Source of the DNA: Klebsiella pneumoniae
GTDB lineage: Bacteria; Pseudomonadota; Gammaproteobacteria; Pseudomonadales; UBA5518
Length of the DNA stretch: 64,000 bases
Direction: 5' to 3'
NCBI GenBank assembly: GCA_945862145.1
Contig: CAMAXE010000007.1
Coordinates: forward strand, 1 to 64,000
Position numbers and translations under genes: made by a program. Below the pieces are notes generated by a model. The model ran no database searches and had not been told where the DNA came from. It worked only from the letters and a program-made list of their open reading frames with translations. Below, piece after piece: positions 60,975 through 64,000 of this stretch (its first letter is position 1; each line of letters opens with the position of its first letter).

Positions 60975-62094
60975 TCAGATAAGCGACGTTGGCGTCGAGC
61001 GGGCGATTCATGGGTACCGGAGGCATGGTTGTCCACCCTCTGCTGAGGATCGGCTCGGTTTTCTGCGTTTGCTCCAGCGTGTGCTGAACGAGGGTGAGTT
61101 CACCGCCACCTACAAGTTCGCGTTGCTGCAGGCGTTTCTGGATTTGGCCATCGAGTCCCACATTGCGGATGACGCGGAACTTTTCATTACTTATCGCCAA
61201 TTAGCCGAGCGGTTCGTCGAGTACTACTGGAACCACACTGACCCTTACACGATGGACGCGGGTGAGGATACGGTGCTGTTCCAGTCATCCGGTAGGCAGG
61301 CCGCAGTGCTCAGCCAGATCGACGAGGTGCGACGCCGTGGACACCGCACGCTGGCCCAGTTCCGGCGGCTGCCTCGGGAGTACGCATCGCTTCTAGGGCG
61401 CATTGCAAAGACTATTCGCGAGCAACCTGTCAGGTACATGCAGAATCTCAACGGTGAGCGCGTGGACTTCCTGTTCGAGGTCGCTGCGGATGGCATGGGC
61501 ATCCGTCTCTTACGGGGCGTGGCGTGGTGCCTGAAGGAGTTTCACGACCTCATCCAGGACCAGCTCCGGTCTCGCTGGGTTGAACATGTGCGCCGGATAT
61601 CCAGCAACGCCCAATTGATTGGCAATCACAGGGATCTCGAGGTTTTTCTCTTCGGTCAGCAAAGAGCGCATTTGACGAGGGTGCGCGAGGTGCTCTTGGA
61701 GATCGAGGGAGATCGCTGCTTTTACTGCTCGCGACAGATGCGCAACGGCAAGCTTGAAGTTGATCACTTCGTCCCGTGGTCGAGGTACCCGCGTGATCGG
61801 GGTCATAACTTCGTGCTCGCACACGCGGCATGTAACAACCGAAAACGCGACGCCTTGGCCAGTGCGCCGTACTTGGGTAGTTGGATCGATCGTCTCGAAT
61901 CCAAGGGCTCGGATATCACCGCCTCCCTGGGGGGCAGTGTGCTGTGTGAGGCGGAGAGTTCGCGCAAGGTTGCGGCTTGGGCCTACGGCAGCGAGATCAG
62001 CGCTGGAGGGCGGTTCTGGGATGCACGTCTCGAGGGCGATGCGCAGTTTGTTCGCTCGAGTGATGAATTGGTCGCGGTAATCGGACGGTTGTAG
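60967..62094 (+). CDS. HNH endonuclease
   Basis: This 375-residue protein starts at a GTG inside the end of the HIT gene. The N-terminal ~245 residues are helical, with no motif I recognise (TATYKFALLQAFLDLAIESH is typical of some HNH proteins linked to defence loci). A complete HNH centre follows: CFYC (251-254), LEVDHFVPWS (Asp266-His267), Asn281, and LAHAACNNRKRD (His286-Asn290). It should cut or nick DNA. The tight coupling to the HIT protein suggests they act together. Confidence 0.88.
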   Translation: MPDQISDVGVERAIHGYRRHGCPPSAEDRLGFLRLLQRVLNEGEFTATYKFALLQAFLDLAIESHIADDAELFITYRQLAERFVEYYWNHTDPYTMDAGEDTVLFQSSGRQAAVLSQIDEVRRRGHRTLAQFRRLPREYASLLGRIAKTIREQPVRYMQNLNGERVDFLFEVAADGMGIRLLRGVAWCLKEFHDLIQDQLRSRWVEHVRRISSNAQLIGNHRDLEVFLFGQQRAHLTRVREVLLEIEGDRCFYCSRQMRNGKLEVDHFVPWSRYPRDRGHNFVLAHAACNNRKRDALASAPYLGSWIDRLESKGSDITASLGGSVLCEAESSRKVAAWAYGSEISAGGRFWDARLEGDAQFVRSSDELVAVIGRL

Positions 62095-62375
62095 TTGATA
62101 TGCGTGCTGCACGCTGCGGTGGGAGCGACTCCAGCAAATCCTCTCAGCGCACAGGCAGAGCCCGGGGATACACAACTGCGCGACGGGCTCATCCAGCGCT
62201 TCCAGCGCACTTACGCGTTGTCGCACAAGATGCTCAAGCGCCATTTGGAACAGGCGGCCGCCAACCCGCAGGCATACGACACGACTGACTTTAGCACCTG
62301 ATTCGCTCGGCCAATGAGCAGGGTCTTTTGCACAGTGATTGGCCTGTGTGGCGGCGCTTCCGGGAACGGTGCGGA
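62095..62375 (+). pseudogene. HI0074-family (MNT/HEPN-type) protein, frameshifted and truncated
   Basis: From about 62173 the frame reads QLRDGLIQRFQRTYALSHKM then LKRHLEQAAANP, the start of HI0074-type nucleotidyltransferase-partner proteins. It ends at a TGA at 62299-62301. In another frame the homology continues as HLIRSANEQGLLHSDWPVWR then RFRE, after which it is lost. So one indel near 62290-62300 plus a 3' truncation have inactivated it. No partner MNT nucleotidyltransferase is seen. Confidence 0.6.
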
Positions 62376-62397
62376 CGATGCTGTTCCCGGCCCCTCG

Positions 62398-63573
62398 TCA
62401 AATCACCGTTGGCAACAATCCATCCAACAACCCGTCCGCTTTGAGAAGATCAACGGTGTTTTGCTCTTCCACGGCATAAACCCCGCGTGCCGCGCGCCAG
62501 ATCAGCTTTTTGTCCTGCAGGGCGATCAATGCCTGCTGCACTCCGGGCACATCGACCTTCACGTCCTCGGGTAGCTGCCCGGAGAGTTGCATTGCCTTGC
62601 GATACTTTTCCAACGTAGCCGCCTCGAAGGGTGCGTAGTGCTGGTTGGCCGCGGCCATTACCCGCAACACGGCCGACTGAAGGGGAGTGAGGCTATGCAT
62701 CACGCCGCGCTGCACGGCATTCAATTCTTCCGCAAGCCGGCGCACCTCATCGGCAAATTTGTGCGGAACGCTCGCCGCATCCGTCTCAAGATCAAAGCGG
62801 AAGTGATCGGCCGCAGACCCAAGCAACTCGGGGCGATGTCCCGCCTCGACGAACAAGGGCCAGACCTGCGCGGGGTCCAGCGCGAAGGGCAGCTTCACTT
62901 CGCGGCAGAACCAGTCGACGTAGTCTTGCCCTAACAGGGGGAAATTCACCAGAGGTGCTCCGAAAAACGCTTGGTCCTTGCTGTTGCGCAGCATGGCGAG
63001 CTTGTCGCGATTCGATCCGGTACAGACGATGCGCAGTCCGTGGTGCTGGCTGCTGTTCAGTTCATCGCGCGCGGCCTTCAAGGCAAACAGGGCACCGATG
63101 CCGGCATCGGTGGTGATCGCATGCTGCGCCTCGTCGATGATCAGGACGATCATTTGTCCGGTTTCATCTGACAGGGCCACCAAGGCATCGGTCAGCGACA
63201 CCTCTTTGCCCAAACCCACCCGATCGAGGTCGAAGGACACGCTGCCGACAGACAGCTTGCTCACGCCGGCACCCCTCGCCAGCCGCAGCATCACGCCCTC
63301 GTTGCTACCGAGTGATGCGCGAATCGCATTGCTGATGATCGAACCGGGGTCCGCCGAGGGGTTGGCCCACAGGTCCGCATAGACCACAAGCGCCCCCGCC
63401 GATTCCAGAGCAGGGCGCAAATCCTCGCGCACGAAGGTCGACTTCCCGGTTCGCCGCGGCGCCGCCAGAAACACACCCGAACCAGCCGCACTGCCCACTC
63501 CGACCACCAGAATCTGGTCGGCAAGCCGTTTGGCCAATGCAGGGCGATGAAAAATCGGGGCAACTCGGGCCAT
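62398..63573 (-). CDS. AAA ATPase (archaeal/ORC-like ATP-binding protein)
   Basis: This 391-residue protein has Walker A LAAPRRTGKSTFVRE, Walker B MIVLIIDEAQHAI and a sensor-1-like LRIVCTGSNRDKLAML. The C-terminal half looks like a winged-helix region (LTPLQSAVLRVMAAANQHY to VPGVQQALIALQDKKLIWRA). This matches the broad group of prokaryotic AAA ATPases with a C-terminal winged helix, many found in mobile or defence loci. It has an unusual AT-rich repeated sequence directly upstream. The function is not assignable. Confidence 0.85.
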   Translation of the reverse strand: MARVAPIFHRPALAKRLADQILVVGVGSAAGSGVFLAAPRRTGKSTFVREDLRPALESAGALVVYADLWANPSADPGSIISNAIRASLGSNEGVMLRLARGAGVSKLSVGSVSFDLDRVGLGKEVSLTDALVALSDETGQMIVLIIDEAQHAITTDAGIGALFALKAARDELNSSQHHGLRIVCTGSNRDKLAMLRNSKDQAFFGAPLVNFPLLGQDYVDWFCREVKLPFALDPAQVWPLFVEAGHRPELLGSAADHFRFDLETDAASVPHKFADEVRRLAEELNAVQRGVMHSLTPLQSAVLRVMAAANQHYAPFEAATLEKYRKAMQLSGQLPEDVKVDVPGVQQALIALQDKKLIWRAARGVYAVEEQNTVDLLKADGLLDGLLPTVI

Positions 63574-63584
63574 GGGGCCTCACT

Positions 63585-63675
63585 CTATAGAAGATTATGA
63601 AGAACTATAAAACGATTATGTCAGCCTGAGTGGACCGAAATATAGAACTTTATAGTCGACTATAGAACGTTTATT
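63585..63675. promoter_or_regulatory. AT-rich iteron-like repeats and palindrome upstream of the AAA ATPase
   Basis: Four copies of a motif close to CTATAGAACGTTTAT begin at 63585, 63605, 63640 and 63660. They form two pairs, each spaced exactly 20 bp. Between copies 3 and 4 lies a perfect 14-bp palindrome, TATAGTCGACTATA (63651-63664). The segment starts 12 bases from the ATPase ATG and stands out as AT-rich. It is probably an operator for autoregulation; iteron-type binding by the ATPase is also possible. Confidence 0.7.
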
Positions 63676-63689
63676 TACCGCCTGGCTTC

Positions 63690-64000
63690 TGGCGCAGGCG
63701 AGGCGAGAGTCTGTCCGGGAGCCTCGACCCGCCGCTGGCGCCGAGCACTTACGCTGATCTCAACCATCAGGCAGAAATGGCACTCGCGCGTTTGTCAGGA
63801 GTGTCGGGCCTGGTGCCGTCTGTGGGCTGGCTCTTGTAAAGCGCGTTCCGGCTGGTGCGGGACAACCTACGCGACCCGCAGGGCTCCCCATCAGCGTAGG
63901 CCTCCTGTGCGATGCCGACCGTGTCCTGCTTGACGGGGTGCGCGGCGCCGGCAAACAGCCCGGGGAGTTGCGGCGCTCCCAGAACTGGGTCAGCGGTACA
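63690..64000 (+). pseudogene. Fic-family protein, decayed (runs off the window)
   Basis: One frame reads YADLNHQAEMALARLSGVSG then LVPSVGWLL from 63750 to a TAA at 63837, matching the N-terminal part of Fic proteins. From 63881, in a different frame, GLPISVGLLCDADRVLLDGV then RGAGKQPGELRRSQNWVSGT matches the region before the Fic active-site motif and is open to the window end. The catalytic HxFx(D/E)GN motif would lie beyond 64000. A stop, a deletion and a frameshift separate the two pieces. Confidence 0.55.

Noticed and set aside
63760-63954. Minus-strand 64-codon frame near the window end
   Set aside because: It is antisense to recognisable Fic segments and has no similarity of its own.
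43960-64000. A prophage integrated at the tRNA-Arg gene
   Set aside because: No integrase, capsid, portal, tail or lysis genes are visible, and ordinary metabolic genes occupy 47.7-57 kb.

Overview
The window is one continuous stretch of GC-rich gammaproteobacterial chromosome. Between about 15.4 and 38 kb the gene set and order match the Pseudomonas aeruginosa region holding algQ, dsbH, trxA, rho, ubiD, hemYXDC, algR, algZ, argH, lysA-dapF-xerC, sutA and glnK-amtB. That points to a Pseudomonadales-like gammaproteobacterium. I cannot place it more finely from sequence alone.

Layout. 1-4.1 kb: the 3' end of a molybdopterin oxidoreductase that carries an in-frame 33-bp REP-derived tandem array, then moaA, a MoxR ATPase and a VWA (CoxE-like) protein, in what looks like one molybdoenzyme maturation operon. 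4.1-13.5 kb: a DUF3300 protein with a Pro-rich repeat tail, an acyl-CoA ligase with a phosphatase-like partner, a luciferase-like oxidoreductase, and an RND efflux adaptor/pump pair. 13.7-28.7 kb: housekeeping genes for glutathione, disulfide exchange, sigma-factor control, proline isomerisation, thioredoxin, Rho, UbiD, haem synthesis and AlgZR. 28.7-41.1 kb: argH, the lptM-lysA-dapF-DUF484-xerC-HAD operon, a SutA-like protein, a nitrogen module (torF-type porin, two PII genes, amtB), ubiK, a methyltransferase and a YifB/ComM ATPase. 41.1-43.6 kb: a GGDEF-EAL response regulator, REP-like hairpin repeats and a cytochrome c5.

A tRNA-Arg(CCG) at 43.9 kb marks the left edge of an accessory segment. 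To about 47.7 kb lies a wrecked type I restriction locus: an hsdM stub, a DUF1016 nuclease with a nonsense codon, and an hsdS start fused to an hsdR end. It still surrounds an intact 700-residue GmrSD-like (DUF262/DUF1524/DUF5655) protein. From 47.7 to 57 kb comes a normal-looking catabolic block: a TPR/Asp-hydroxylase protein, TetR, AtuA, biotin-dependent acyl-CoA carboxylase beta and alpha subunits, a TIGR03084 protein, and PBP7.

The right end (57-64 kb) is a mosaic island. It has BrnTA and ParE-type toxin-antitoxin pairs and fragments of an ADP-ribosylglycohydrolase split by a piece of a MetK-like gene. It also has a compact three-gene cassette (unknown protein, HIT hydrolase, HNH endonuclease), a frameshifted HI0074-family antitoxin-like gene, an AAA ATPase behind an AT-rich iteron-like array, and a decayed Fic gene running off the end. 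The three-gene cassette is the best candidate for an undescribed, probably defensive, system. The in-frame REP array in the molybdoenzyme is the most unusual single sequence feature. All family assignments come from recognising motifs by eye; no database search was run.
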